Of a stretch of DNA of 64,000 nucleotides, positions 17,785-26,462 are shown in pieces. The notes beneath the pieces were generated by a model, which saw only the letters and a program-made list of their open reading frames with translations, made no database searches and was not told the origin of the DNA. The DNA comes from Burkholderia puraquae (GTDB taxonomy: Bacteria; Pseudomonadota; Gammaproteobacteria; Burkholderiales; Burkholderiaceae): contig NZ_NBYX01000029.1 of assembly GCF_002099195.1 (NCBI RefSeq), positions 1-64,000 on the forward strand. The letters are read 5' to 3'. Made by a program: the position numbers and the translations under genes. Position 1 is the stretch's first letter, and every line of letters starts with the position of its first letter.

Positions 17785-18702
17785 TCAGGCCGGCAGCGCT
17801 GCGCGCGGCTTCGCCGCACCATCCGGCTGCCCTGCTGCTGCGTCGCTCAACGCATCGCGCAACGCGGCCAACGCGGCCGACGCATAACCCTGCCGCCACG
17901 CGAGCAGCGTATCGATGCCTTCCAGTTCGGGGATCACGTGCGCGGTGATGTTGCCGGTCTCGGGCTGCAGGTCGAGCACCGACCTTGGCGCGACTGCGAC
18001 GCCCGCGCCGGCCGCGACGCACGCAACGATCGCGTGATACGAACCGAGCTCGAGCACGCGCGCGGCTTTCACCCCGTGCGCCGCATACCACCGCTCGACG
18101 TATTTCCGGTATGTGCAGCCGCGCTCGAATGCGATCAGCGTCGGCAGGATCACGTCGCGCGGCGTGCGCACCGGCGGATGGCCGCGGGGAGTGAGCAGCA
18201 CCAGATCCTCGCGGAAGATCGGCACCGTCTCGAACGTGTCGGGCAGCGTGTCGGGCGCGGGCGGTCGCGCGAACAGCGCGGCGTCGATCTCGAAGTCGCG
18301 CACGCGGTCGATCAGCCAGCCCGTCGTGCCCGTCAGCAGTTCGAGCGACACGTCGGGCCATGCGTGGTGATAGCGCGCGAGCACAGTCGGCAGGCGGCTG
18401 GCGGCCGTGCTCTCCATCGTGCCGAGCCGCAGGCGCCCGCGCGGCGTGTCCTCGCGCACCGCGTCGCGCGCCTCGTCGGCGAGCGCGAGCAGGCGCTCCG
18501 CATACGGCAGCAGCGTGTGCCCGGCCGGCGTCAGCACGAGCCGGCGGCCGTCGCGCACGAACAGCGCCGCGCCGAGTTCTTCCTCGAGCTGCTTGATGCG
18601 CGTCGTGACGTTCGACTGCACGCGATTGAGCTTCGCCGCCGCACGCGTCACGCCGTTCTCGCGCACCACGGCCCGGAAAATCGCCAGCGCCGCCAGGTCC
18701 AT
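17785..18702 (-). CDS. LysR-family transcriptional regulator
   Basis: A 305-residue LysR-type regulator. The N-terminal winged helix-turn-helix reads FRAVVRENGVTRAAAKLNRV with QSNVTTRIKQLEEELGAALF, followed by a two-lobed effector-binding domain (from about residue 90). It is divergently transcribed from an MFS transporter gene with 123 bp between the starts, the usual arrangement for a LysR regulator controlling its neighbour. The gap is AT-rich around TTGATTCTTAATTATTCA. The inducer is unknown. The C-terminal tail (AAAGQPDGAAKPRAALPA) is an Ala/Pro-rich extension without domain character. Confidence 0.88.
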   Translation of the reverse strand: MDLAALAIFRAVVRENGVTRAAAKLNRVQSNVTTRIKQLEEELGAALFVRDGRRLVLTPAGHTLLPYAERLLALADEARDAVREDTPRGRLRLGTMESTAASRLPTVLARYHHAWPDVSLELLTGTTGWLIDRVRDFEIDAALFARPPAPDTLPDTFETVPIFREDLVLLTPRGHPPVRTPRDVILPTLIAFERGCTYRKYVERWYAAHGVKAARVLELGSYHAIVACVAAGAGVAVAPRSVLDLQPETGNITAHVIPELEGIDTLLAWRQGYASAALAALRDALSDAAAGQPDGAAKPRAALPA

Positions 18703-18825
18703 GATTCTCTCCGAGCGATGAGTTGATTCTTAATTATTCATTTTTCGAGAACGTTTGGTCAAGCTACGATGGAAACATTCCGATTCCCGATCCGGCCGGC
18801 GCGTTGAGCGCCGGCCCTTGCCGCC

Positions 18826-20070
18826 ATGTCCCGCTCGAATGCCCCGACCGCCGCCGCCGGCGCGCCTCCTGCCGATGACGCCGACCGCCGCGCCCGCACG
18901 GCCGCGCTGGCCTGCATGGTCGGCCTCGCAGTCGTGCTCGGCGTCGGCCGCTTCGCGTTCACACCGCTGTTGCCGCTGATGCTCGCGGACGGCTCGATCG
19001 GCTTGAAAGCCGGCGGCTGGCTCGCGTCGGCGAACTACGCGGGCTATTTCGTCGGCGCGGTCAGTTGCGCTGCGCTGCGCGTCGCGCCCGCGCGAATGGT
19101 GCGCTTCGGGCTCGCGGCCACCGTGTTGCTCACCGCCGCGATGGGCGTCGGCCACCTGCTGCCGGTGTGGCTTGCGGTGCGCTTCGTCGCGGGCGTAGTC
19201 AGCGCATGGACCTTTGTATTCATCTCGCAATGGGGGCTGCGGCGGCTGGCCGAACTGTATGCGCCGGAGTGGAGCGGGGTGATCTACGCGGGGCCCGGCG
19301 TCGGCATCGTGGTGACGGGGCTGATCGGCAGCGCGCTGGCCGGCCAGCGCGCTGCGTCGGGCTGGCTCGGCTTCGCGGCGCTGTCGGCCGTGCTGTCGGT
19401 CGCGATCTGGCGCACATTCGCGGCCACCCCGGCGCAAGCCGTGCCATCGGGCGGTGCCGCGCCGCATGCGGCCGCCGCAGCCTCCGTGGCGCCGGCCGAC
19501 TCGCGCCGCCCGCGCGCGGACGCCGCATGGCTCGTCGTGCTCTATGGCATGCCGGGCTTCGGCTACATCATCACCGCGACGTTCCTGCCCGTGATCGCGC
19601 GCACCGCGCTGCCGGCCGGTTCGCCGTGGCCCGACCTGTTCTGGCCGATGTTCGGCGCGGCGCTGATCGTCGGCGCGATCACCGCCGCACGGCTGCCCGG
19701 GCACTGGGACAACCGGCTGCTGCTGGCGGCCGGTTGCGCGACGCAGGCGCTCGGCATTGCCGCCGGGGTCGTGTGGCCGAACGCGGCCGGTTTCTCGGTC
19801 GGCAGCGCGCTGCTCGGCCTGCCGTTCACCGCGATCACGCTGTTCGCGATGCGCGAGGCACGGCGTTTGCACGGCGAACGGGCGGCCGGGCTGATGGGCT
19901 ATGCGACCGCGTCGTACGGGGTCGGGCAGATTCTCGGTCCGCTCGTCGCGGCGCCGCTGGCCGCGCGCTTCGGGTCGTTCTCCCCGGCGCTGTGGGTTGC
20001 GGTGGCCGCGCTGCTGGTCGGCGCCGCCGGCTTCGCGGCGACCGCCGCACGCGGGCGCCTGCAACCCTGA
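18826..20070 (+). CDS. YbfB/YjiJ-family MFS transporter
   Basis: A 414-residue twelve-helix major facilitator. The first helix contains MVGLAVVLGVGRFAFTPLLP followed by LMLADG, the opening of the YbfB/YjiJ family, and the next segment WLASANYAGYFVGAV is also typical. A long soluble Ala/Pro-rich loop (about residues 200-230, ATPAQAVPSGGAAPHAAA) separates the two six-helix halves. It is probably controlled by the divergent LysR gene. Substrate unknown. The start has 22 hydrophilic residues before the first helix; a later start is not excluded. Confidence 0.85.
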   Translation: MSRSNAPTAAAGAPPADDADRRARTAALACMVGLAVVLGVGRFAFTPLLPLMLADGSIGLKAGGWLASANYAGYFVGAVSCAALRVAPARMVRFGLAATVLLTAAMGVGHLLPVWLAVRFVAGVVSAWTFVFISQWGLRRLAELYAPEWSGVIYAGPGVGIVVTGLIGSALAGQRAASGWLGFAALSAVLSVAIWRTFAATPAQAVPSGGAAPHAAAAASVAPADSRRPRADAAWLVVLYGMPGFGYIITATFLPVIARTALPAGSPWPDLFWPMFGAALIVGAITAARLPGHWDNRLLLAAGCATQALGIAAGVVWPNAAGFSVGSALLGLPFTAITLFAMREARRLHGERAAGLMGYATASYGVGQILGPLVAAPLAARFGSFSPALWVAVAALLVGAAGFAATAARGRLQP

Positions 20071-20191
20071 TCCCGGCGGGGACGGATCGTCTGCGGCACG
20101 GGCAAACTCGCTAGAATGAAGCCTTTCCCGCGCCGAGCGGGTGCGCGGGCAGCCGGCTGGCGGCCGTCCGGCGCCTGCCAGATCCCCATCG

Positions 20192-20728
20192 ATGACCACC
20201 GCCGATTACCGCTTTTGCCCGCGCTGCGCGAGCCCGCTCACCGAGCGCGCCGATCCCGACCATGAAGGCGGCCGCATTCGCCAGGCGTGCCCCGACGACG
20301 GCTGCGGCTATGTCCACTGGAACAACCCGTTGCCCGTCGTCGCCGCGATCGTCGAGCTCGACGGCAAGATCCTGCTCGCGCGCAACGCGGCCTGGCCCGA
20401 AGGCATGTTCGCGCTGATCACCGGCTTCCTCGAGAACGGCGAGACGCCCGAGGACGGCATCGCGCGCGAGGTATTCGAGGAAACCGCGCTGAAGGCCGAG
20501 CACGTGTCGCTCGTCGGCGTCTACGAATTCATCCGCAAGAACGAGCTGATCATCGCGTACCACGTGCGCGCGTCGGGCACGGTCGCGCTGTCGCCGGAAC
20601 TGCTCGAATACAAGCTCGTCGATCCGCCGCTGCTGCGCCCGTGGCGCGCCGGCACGGGCGTCGCGCTCGCCGACTGGATGCGGGCGCGCGGCCTCGATTT
20701 CGAGTTCGTCGACCGGCCGGGGCAGTGA
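20192..20728 (+). CDS. NUDIX hydrolase with N-terminal zinc ribbon
   Basis: A 178-residue protein with an N-terminal zinc-ribbon-like segment (FCPRCASPLTER ... CPDDGCGYVHW; four cysteines in two pairs) and a NUDIX domain. This layout resembles the NADH pyrophosphatase group. The NUDIX box GFLENGE-TPEDGIA-REVFEETAL is complete except that the usual Gly after EE-x is Ala, a conservative change that leaves the metal-binding Glu residues intact. The adjacent helix ends FEFVDRPGQ. It sits upstream of a thioesterase and an amino-acid-type ABC transporter on the same strand, separated by 145 bp from the former. Confidence 0.85.
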   Translation: MTTADYRFCPRCASPLTERADPDHEGGRIRQACPDDGCGYVHWNNPLPVVAAIVELDGKILLARNAAWPEGMFALITGFLENGETPEDGIAREVFEETALKAEHVSLVGVYEFIRKNELIIAYHVRASGTVALSPELLEYKLVDPPLLRPWRAGTGVALADWMRARGLDFEFVDRPGQ

Positions 20729-20873
20729 CGGGCCGGGCCGCCAGCAGCGTTGCATCCGCCGTGCCGCGAGCGATCGCGGCGCGGCGCGCTGCTTCTTGCC
20801 GGCGCGCCGCGTCATGCGGCCGCCGCGCTTCGTCCTCATCGCTTCCATCGTCCTGACCGCCATCGCCATCGCC

Positions 20874-21311
20874 ATGTCCGACAAGCCGCAACCGCGTCCG
20901 CGCGACGCCTATCGCCACTTCCTGCCGATCACGACCCGCTGGATGGACAACGACGTCTACGGCCACGTGAACAACGTCGTCTACTACAGCTACTTCGACA
21001 CGGTCGTGAACGAATACCTGATCCGCGCCGGCGTGCTCGACGTCGAGCACGGGCAGACGATCGGCCTCGTGGTCGAGACGCAGTGCAACTACTTCGCGCC
21101 GCTCGTGTTTCCGCAGTCGGTCGACGCGGGGCTGCGGGTGGTGAAACTCGGCACGTCGAGCGTGCGCTACGAGGTCGGCCTGTTCGCGCAGGGCGACGCG
21201 TCACCCGCCGCGCAGGGGCACTTCGTGCACGTGTACGTCGATCGCGGCACGCGCCGGCCGGTGCCGTTGCCCGATGCGCTGCGCGCCGCGCTCGAGCCGC
21301 TCTCGGCCTGA
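20874..21311 (+). CDS. Hotdog-fold acyl-CoA thioesterase (4HBT type)
   Basis: A 145-residue single hotdog domain. The active-site helix region RWMDNDVYGHVNNVVYYSYF has the Asp and the GHVNN signature of 4-hydroxybenzoyl-CoA-type thioesterases, followed by the central helix DTVVNEYLI and the VETQCNYFAPL strand. It hydrolyses acyl-CoA thioesters in the cytoplasm; acyl specificity is unknown. Its stop is only seven bases before the GTG of the livH-like gene, so it is likely the first gene of that operon. Confidence 0.82.
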   Translation: MSDKPQPRPRDAYRHFLPITTRWMDNDVYGHVNNVVYYSYFDTVVNEYLIRAGVLDVEHGQTIGLVVETQCNYFAPLVFPQSVDAGLRVVKLGTSSVRYEVGLFAQGDASPAAQGHFVHVYVDRGTRRPVPLPDALRAALEPLSA

Positions 21312-21318
21312 CTCCGCC

Positions 21319-22254
21319 GTGCACGCGTTCGCGCTCCAGGCCTTCAACGGCCTCAGCTACGGCTTGCTGCTGTTCATGCTGTCGGCCGGGCTCACGCTGA
21401 TCTTCAGCGTGCAGGGCGTGCTCAACTTCGCGCATGCGAGCTTCTACATGCTCGGCGCGTATGTCGGCTACAGCATCGCGGCCAGCGTGGGCTTCTGGCC
21501 CGCGCTGGTGCTCGCGCCGCTCGCGGTCGGGTTGCTCGGCGCCGGCTGCGAACGTGCTCTGCTGCGCCGCGTGCAGGCGCGCGGCCATACGAGCGAACTG
21601 CTGCTGACCTTCGGCCTCGCATACCTGATCGGCGAAGGCGCGAAACTCGTGTGGGGCCTGGCGCCGCTGCCGGCCCCCGTGCCGGCGCTGTTCGACGGCG
21701 CACCCGTGACCGTATTCGGCCTCGCGCTGCCGCGCTACCGGCTGTTCATGATGGGGATGTCCACGGCGATGCTGGTCGCGCTCGGCGCGCTGCTGCGCGC
21801 ATCGCGCATCGGGCTCGTGGTGCGCGCGGCGCTCACGCACCGTGCGGCCGTCGAGGCGCTCGGCTACGACGTGCCGCGCCTGATGACGGCGCTGTTCGGC
21901 GCGGGCACCGCGCTCGCGGCACTGGCCGGCGTGATCGGCGCGCCGCTCGCGGTGATCGAACCCGCGCTGGCCGAAACCGTCGGTTCGGTCGTGTTCGCAG
22001 TCGTCGTGATCGGCGGGCTCGGCTCGCTCGGCGGCGCGTTCGCGGCGTCGCTCGCGGTCGGCTTCGCGCAGACCTTCGCGGCCTCGAGCGATACGTCGCT
22101 GCGCGACCTCGCGCAATGGGCCGGCATCGCGCTGCCCGACAGCGTGGCCGCGGTGTCGATCGCGCAGCTTGCGCCGCTGGTGCCGTACCTGCTGCTCGTC
22201 GCGGTGCTGGTCGCGCGGCCGCGCGGGCTGTTCGGCGAGCGTGCCGATGCGTAG
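21319..22254 (+). CDS. livH: Branched-chain amino-acid ABC transporter permease, LivH-type
   Basis: A 311-residue permease with about eight membrane helices. The opening, AFNGLSYGLLLFMLSAGLTL then IFSVQGVLNFAHASFYMLGAY, is the LivH family signature, and the VVIGGLGSLGGAFAASLAVG segment near the C-terminus is the coupling-helix region. I placed the start at GTG 21319, seven bases after the thioesterase stop; the upstream frame inside that gene is shadow sequence. The stop overlaps the livM start. Symbol assigned by family; the transported solute may not be a branched-chain amino acid. Confidence 0.85.
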   Translation: MHAFALQAFNGLSYGLLLFMLSAGLTLIFSVQGVLNFAHASFYMLGAYVGYSIAASVGFWPALVLAPLAVGLLGAGCERALLRRVQARGHTSELLLTFGLAYLIGEGAKLVWGLAPLPAPVPALFDGAPVTVFGLALPRYRLFMMGMSTAMLVALGALLRASRIGLVVRAALTHRAAVEALGYDVPRLMTALFGAGTALAALAGVIGAPLAVIEPALAETVGSVVFAVVVIGGLGSLGGAFAASLAVGFAQTFAASSDTSLRDLAQWAGIALPDSVAAVSIAQLAPLVPYLLLVAVLVARPRGLFGERADA

Positions 22255-23476
22255 CCGCCCGTTCGCCGGCGTCGCGCGCGGGTTCCTGTTCGCCGCATGC
22301 GTCGCGCTGCCCGCGTGGCTGTGGCCGCATGGCGCGGTGCTCGGCTATCTCGCGCAGACGGCCGCGCTCGTCGTGCTCGCGCTGTCGTACAACCTGCAGC
22401 TCGGCACGACCGGGCTGCTGTCGTTCGGGCACGCCGCGTTCGCGGGCCTCGGTGCGTTCGCGGCCGCGCACTGGTTCAACCACTTTGGCGGCCCGCTGCC
22501 GCTGTTGCCGCTCGTCGGCGGCGTGGCCGGCGCCGGTTTCGGCTTCGCCGCCGGGCTGCTCGCGACGCGCCGTTCGGGCACCGCGTTCGCGATGATCACG
22601 CTCGGGCTCGGCGAATGCGTCGCCGCCGCCGCGTGGAGCGTGCCCGCCTGGTTTGGCGGGATCGGCGGTGTGCCGATCGACCGCGCAAGCGGCACGCCGT
22701 GGGGCGGCTGGCATTTCGGCGCGCCGGCGCAGGCTTATGCGGTGATCGCCGCGTGGTGCGTCGCGTCGGCGTGGGCGATGCATGCACTGACGCGCACGCC
22801 GTTCGCGCGGCTCGCGAATGCGGTGCGCGACAACCCCGTGCGCGTCGCCGCGCTCGGCACCGATCCGCGCCGTGTGCGGCTCGCGATGGTGACCTGCGCG
22901 TCGTTCTTCGCAGGCATCGCCGGCACGCTGACGCTGATCGACGTCGAGATCGCGACGCCCGACAGCGTATCGATGGCGCGTTCGGCGACCGTGCTGATTG
23001 CCGCGGTGATCGGCGGCACCGGCGCGTTCTTCGGGCCGGCGGCCGGTGCGGCCGTGCTGACCGCGCTGAGCATCGTCGTCGCGGGCGTGTCGCGTGCATG
23101 GGCGCTGTATCTTGGCGTGCTGTTCGTCGCGATCGTCGTGGCCGCGCCGCGCGGCATCGCCGGGATCGTGCAAGCGCTCGCGCATGCAATGCGGCGCGGC
23201 GCGCCGGTGGCCGAGCGGTGGCGCATGCTGTGCGCGGCCGGCGCGTGCGTGTTCTGGGGCGTGGCGATCGTCTGCGCGGCCGAGCTCGGCTATGCGTGGC
23301 GCTTCGGGCAGGACGACGGCGCAGGCTTCGCGTTCGGCGCATGGAGCATCGATGCCGATACGCCGGTTGGCTGGGCCGTCGCGTGCTCGGCAGCCGGTAT
23401 CGGCACGCTGCTGTGGGGCTGGCGCGCGCGGCTCGTGCCGGGCGGGCGGCCCGGCAGGCGGGAGGACGGGCGATGA
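22247..23476 (+). CDS. livM: Branched-chain amino-acid ABC transporter permease, LivM-type, with extra C-terminal helices
   Basis: A 409-residue permease. The LivM core (LALSYNLQLGTTGLLSFGHA, ATRRSGTAFAMITLGLGE, RLANAVRDNPVRVAALGTDP, FFGPAAGAAVLTALS) ends near residue 315 (VVAAPRGIAGIVQ). A further 90 residues add about two hydrophobic segments (MLCAAGACVFWGVAIVCAAE and AVACSAAGIGTLLWGW). LivM proteins are typically around 300-350 residues, so this C-terminal extension is unusual. It overlaps livH by eight bases and livG by four, indicating coupled translation. Confidence 0.85.
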   Translation: MRSRPFAGVARGFLFAACVALPAWLWPHGAVLGYLAQTAALVVLALSYNLQLGTTGLLSFGHAAFAGLGAFAAAHWFNHFGGPLPLLPLVGGVAGAGFGFAAGLLATRRSGTAFAMITLGLGECVAAAAWSVPAWFGGIGGVPIDRASGTPWGGWHFGAPAQAYAVIAAWCVASAWAMHALTRTPFARLANAVRDNPVRVAALGTDPRRVRLAMVTCASFFAGIAGTLTLIDVEIATPDSVSMARSATVLIAAVIGGTGAFFGPAAGAAVLTALSIVVAGVSRAWALYLGVLFVAIVVAAPRGIAGIVQALAHAMRRGAPVAERWRMLCAAGACVFWGVAIVCAAELGYAWRFGQDDGAGFAFGAWSIDADTPVGWAVACSAAGIGTLLWGWRARLVPGGRPGRREDGR

Positions 23477-24225
23477 ACGGCAACGCGATCGCGCTTCACG
23501 GCGTCGTGCAGCGCTTCGGCGCGCAGACGGTGCTCGACGGCGTCGAGCTGAGCATCGCGGCCGGCGAGCGCCATGCGCTGATCGGCCCGAACGGCGCGGG
23601 CAAGTCGACGCTGTTCGGCGTGATCGCCGGTGCGGTGCGGCCTACGCGCGGGCGTGTCATGCTGCATGGCGTCGAGCTGCGCGGGCGCGGGCCGGTCGTC
23701 GCGAGCCGGCTCGGCGTCGGCCGCAGTTTCCAGCAGACGAGCGCGTTTGCGCGACTGACCGTGTTCGACAACCTGCGCTGCGCGGCGCTGCATGCGCCCG
23801 CCGAACGGCGGCGCTGGTGGAACCGGCTGCGCGAATCGGCGTCGGTCGATCGCGCGGCCGAGCGCGTGCTGCACGACATCGGCCTCGATGCGCACCGCGC
23901 CACGCCGGCCGCCGAGCTGAGCTATGCGGAACAGCGTGCGCTCGATCTCGGGATCGCCCTCGCGAGCGGTGCGCGCACGCTGCTGCTCGACGAGCCGACA
24001 GCCGGCATGAGCCGTGCGCAGGCGGCGCGGATGATCGCGCTGATTCGTGCGACGACCCAGGGCCGCACGGTACTGCTGATCGAACACGACATGGATGCGG
24101 TGTTCGGCTTCGCCGAACGCATCACCGTGCTCGTGCGCGGCACGGTGGTCGCGACCGGCGCGCCCGATGCGATCCGCACCGACCCGGTCGTGCGCGCGGC
24201 CTATCTGGGCGAGGGCAGCCGGTGA
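23473..24225 (+). CDS. livG: Branched-chain amino-acid ABC transporter ATPase, LivG-type
   Basis: A 250-residue ABC ATPase. Walker A is GPNGAGKST, the Q-loop is at GRSFQQT, the signature is LSYAEQRALDLG (the LSY-type signature is normal for LivG), Walker B is TLLLDEPTAGMS, and the switch His is in LLIEHDMDAVFGFAERITVL. This last segment is a LivG hallmark. It powers the LivHM permeases. The start overlaps the livM stop and its stop overlaps the livF GTG start. Confidence 0.9.
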   Translation: MNGNAIALHGVVQRFGAQTVLDGVELSIAAGERHALIGPNGAGKSTLFGVIAGAVRPTRGRVMLHGVELRGRGPVVASRLGVGRSFQQTSAFARLTVFDNLRCAALHAPAERRRWWNRLRESASVDRAAERVLHDIGLDAHRATPAAELSYAEQRALDLGIALASGARTLLLDEPTAGMSRAQAARMIALIRATTQGRTVLLIEHDMDAVFGFAERITVLVRGTVVATGAPDAIRTDPVVRAAYLGEGSR

Positions 24226-24926
24226 GCGCGTTGCTCGATATTCGCGACCTGCGCGCCTGGTACGGCCTGCAGCCCGTGCTCGACGGCGTCGATCTCGCGC
24301 TTGCGCCGGGCGAGACGCTCGCGCTGCTCGGCCGCAACGGCTCGGGGCGCTCGACGCTCGCGAAGGCCGTGATGGGGCTCGTGCGCACGGCCGGCTCGGT
24401 GCGCATCGCCGGCGCCGAATGCGTGGGCGCACGCACGTTCGAGATCGCGCGGCGCGGCGTCGCTTACGTTGCCGAAAGCCGCGACGTGTTTCCGCTGCTG
24501 ACGGTACGCGATAACCTGCGGCTCGGGTTGCGCGGTGCCAGCGGTGCGGCCGAACGCGCGGCGCTCGAACGCCTGTTCGACCGTTTTCCGTTGCTGGCCG
24601 CCCGTGCGGGCGTCAAAGCGGGGCGGCTGTCGGGCGGCGAGCAGCAGGTGCTCGCGCTGGTGCGTGCGCTGGCCGGCCGCCCGCGCGTGCTGATCGTCGA
24701 CGAACCGGCCGAAGGGCTCGCGCCGCTCGCGGTCGACGAAGTCGGCGCGTGCCTGGCTGCGCTGCAGGCCGACGGCGTCGCGATCGTGCTGATCGAGCAG
24801 CGGCTGCAGTTCGCGCCGCGGCTCGCGCGGCGCGTCGCGGTCATGGGGCGCGGACGGATCGTCTACGACGGCGCGCTCGACGGCCTGGGCGGCGAGGTCG
24901 CGAACGCGTGGCTGAGCGCCGCCTGA
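24222..24926 (+). CDS. livF: Branched-chain amino-acid ABC transporter ATPase, LivF-type
   Basis: A 234-residue ABC ATPase beginning at a GTG that overlaps the livG stop. The Walker A motif reads GRNGSGRST, with Arg in place of the canonical phosphate-binding Lys. The other motifs are intact: RGVAYVAESRDVFPLLTVRDN (Q-loop region of LivF), LSGGEQQVLALVRAL signature, VLIVDEPAEGLAP Walker B and VLIEQ switch region. I recall the Lys-to-Arg change from other LivF-like proteins, so it need not be inactivating. It ends the operon; no periplasmic binding-protein gene adjoins it. Confidence 0.87.
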   Translation: MSALLDIRDLRAWYGLQPVLDGVDLALAPGETLALLGRNGSGRSTLAKAVMGLVRTAGSVRIAGAECVGARTFEIARRGVAYVAESRDVFPLLTVRDNLRLGLRGASGAAERAALERLFDRFPLLAARAGVKAGRLSGGEQQVLALVRALAGRPRVLIVDEPAEGLAPLAVDEVGACLAALQADGVAIVLIEQRLQFAPRLARRVAVMGRGRIVYDGALDGLGGEVANAWLSAA

Positions 24927-25086
24927 CGGCGCCGACGCGATTGTTCGGTTATCCCCGCCAGTCAATTCGTGTCGAGCCGCTTTATCGCCGCCGTCCGGCA
25001 CCCTACATTGCCAGTCATGCCGGTTCGCCGCATCGATGCGCAACCGGCGCCATCCATCGAGTGTCTTCTGACTGAGGAATGAAATC

Positions 25087-25833
25087 ATGAGCAAGCTGGC
25101 AGGCAAGGTAGCGATCGTCACGGGCGGATCGAAGGGCATCGGTGCCGCGATCGCGAAGGCATTGGCCGCGGAAGGCGCGTCGGTCGTCGTCAACTACGCG
25201 AGCAGCAAGGCGGGCGCCGACTCGGTCGTGAGCGCGATCGTCGAAGCCGGCGGCCGCGCGGTCGCGGTCGGTGGCGACGTGTCGAAGGCAGCCGACGCGC
25301 AGCGCATCGTCGATACGGCGATCGACACGTACGGCCGTCTCGACGTGCTCGTCAACAATTCCGGCGTGTACGAATTCGCACCGATCGAAGCGATCACCGA
25401 AGAGCACTACCGCCGGCAGTTCGATACGAACGTGTTCGGCGTGCTGCTGACGACGCAGGCCGCCGTCAAGCATCTCGGCGAAGGCGCGAGCATCATCAAC
25501 ATCAGCTCGGTGGTGACCAGCATCACGCCGCCCGCGAGCGCCGTGTACAGCGGCACCAAGGGCGCGGTCGATGCGATCACCGGCGTGCTCGCGCTCGAAC
25601 TCGGCCCGCGCAAGATTCGCGTGAACGCGATCAACCCGGGGATGATCGTGACCGAGGGCACGCACAGCGCGGGCATCATCGGTTCGGATCTCGACAAGCA
25701 GGTGCGCAGCGAGACGCCGCTCGGCCGCCTCGGCGAGCCGGACGACATCGCGTCGGTTGCCGTGTTCCTCGCGTCGGACGATGCACGCTGGATGACCGGC
25801 GAGCATCTCGTCGTGAGCGGCGGGTTGAACTGA
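25087..25833 (+). CDS. Short-chain dehydrogenase/reductase
   Basis: A 248-residue classical SDR, NAD(P)-dependent. The cofactor motif TGGSKGIG is at residues 13-20, followed by NNSG near residue 90, the catalytic Ser in INISSVVTSI and the YSGTK catalytic Tyr/Lys pair near residue 155. The C-terminus (GEPDDIASVAVFLASDDARW then MTGEHLVVSGGLN) matches the 3-oxoacyl-ACP reductase / glucose-1-dehydrogenase-like group. The acidic-versus-basic character after the second strand (NYASSKAGAD, with no Asp) suggests NADP preference. Substrate unknown. It stands alone on the plus strand just before the leftward inositol genes. Confidence 0.88.
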   Translation: MSKLAGKVAIVTGGSKGIGAAIAKALAAEGASVVVNYASSKAGADSVVSAIVEAGGRAVAVGGDVSKAADAQRIVDTAIDTYGRLDVLVNNSGVYEFAPIEAITEEHYRRQFDTNVFGVLLTTQAAVKHLGEGASIINISSVVTSITPPASAVYSGTKGAVDAITGVLALELGPRKIRVNAINPGMIVTEGTHSAGIIGSDLDKQVRSETPLGRLGEPDDIASVAVFLASDDARWMTGEHLVVSGGLN

Positions 25834-25885
25834 TCGTGCCGGGCGGCGCCTCGGTGCACGTGCGCCGGTCGCGCTGCCCGTGCCG

Positions 25886-26380
25886 TTACGCGTGCATCGC
25901 GAGCGCGTAACGGCCGACGTGCCACTGCAGGCTCTCGACGACGAGCGCGTGATTGCGTTCCGAATCGAGCCCTGCGATCGTCATCGCGCCGACGATGCCG
26001 GTTCCGTCGATCCGCAACGGCACGCCGCCGCCGTCGAGCGCATAGTCGTCATCCGACAGTCCCTGCGACTGCAGCGACCAGCCGGCGCGGCGAAAGCGCT
26101 CGCCGACCGCGAGCGAACTGAGGCCGAAGCGCAATACCGTGTTCTGTCGCCGGCGGATGGCGTCGCTGTCGCGGGCGTCGCTGCCGTCGAGCGCGCAATA
26201 GAACAGCGGCGCCTGCTCGCCGACGACGCTTACTGCGATCGGCAGCCCGCGGCGGGAGGCAAGGTTGACTGCGATTTCACCCATCCGGCGAGCGATCGCC
26301 GCATCGAAGCGCGGCAGCGCCGGATGCGACGCATCGTCGTCGAACGGATGGGGGGCGAGGCGAAAGAGGGTCGTCACCAT
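25886..26380 (-). CDS. UPF0303 / heme-degrading-domain protein
   Basis: A 164-residue protein of the UPF0303 family, related to GlcG/HbpS-type PF03928 domains. Typical segments are FDAAIARRMGEIAVNLASRR then GLPIAVSV, RRRQNTVLRFGLSSLAVGERF, DYALDGGGVPLRIDGTGIVG and GLDSERNHALVVESLQWH. Members bind small ligands, sometimes heme; the enzymatic role is unclear. It lies 82 bp beyond the iolB stop on the same strand and could be a trailing member of the inositol operon, though its family is not a known inositol enzyme. Confidence 0.82.
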   Translation of the reverse strand: MVTTLFRLAPHPFDDDASHPALPRFDAAIARRMGEIAVNLASRRGLPIAVSVVGEQAPLFYCALDGSDARDSDAIRRRQNTVLRFGLSSLAVGERFRRAGWSLQSQGLSDDDYALDGGGVPLRIDGTGIVGAMTIAGLDSERNHALVVESLQWHVGRYALAMHA

Positions 26381-26462
26381 GGCGGCTCCGTGGCATCGCC
26401 GGCTCTGGGTGCGCGTGCCGGGCGTTGCATTGTCACGGGCCGCGCGCGGGCCCGTCTTCCGT

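Noticed and set aside
24222-24926. LivF as a pseudogene because of the Walker A change
   Set aside because: The frame is intact, all other ATPase motifs are present and the gene is translationally coupled to livG. Functional variation is more likely.
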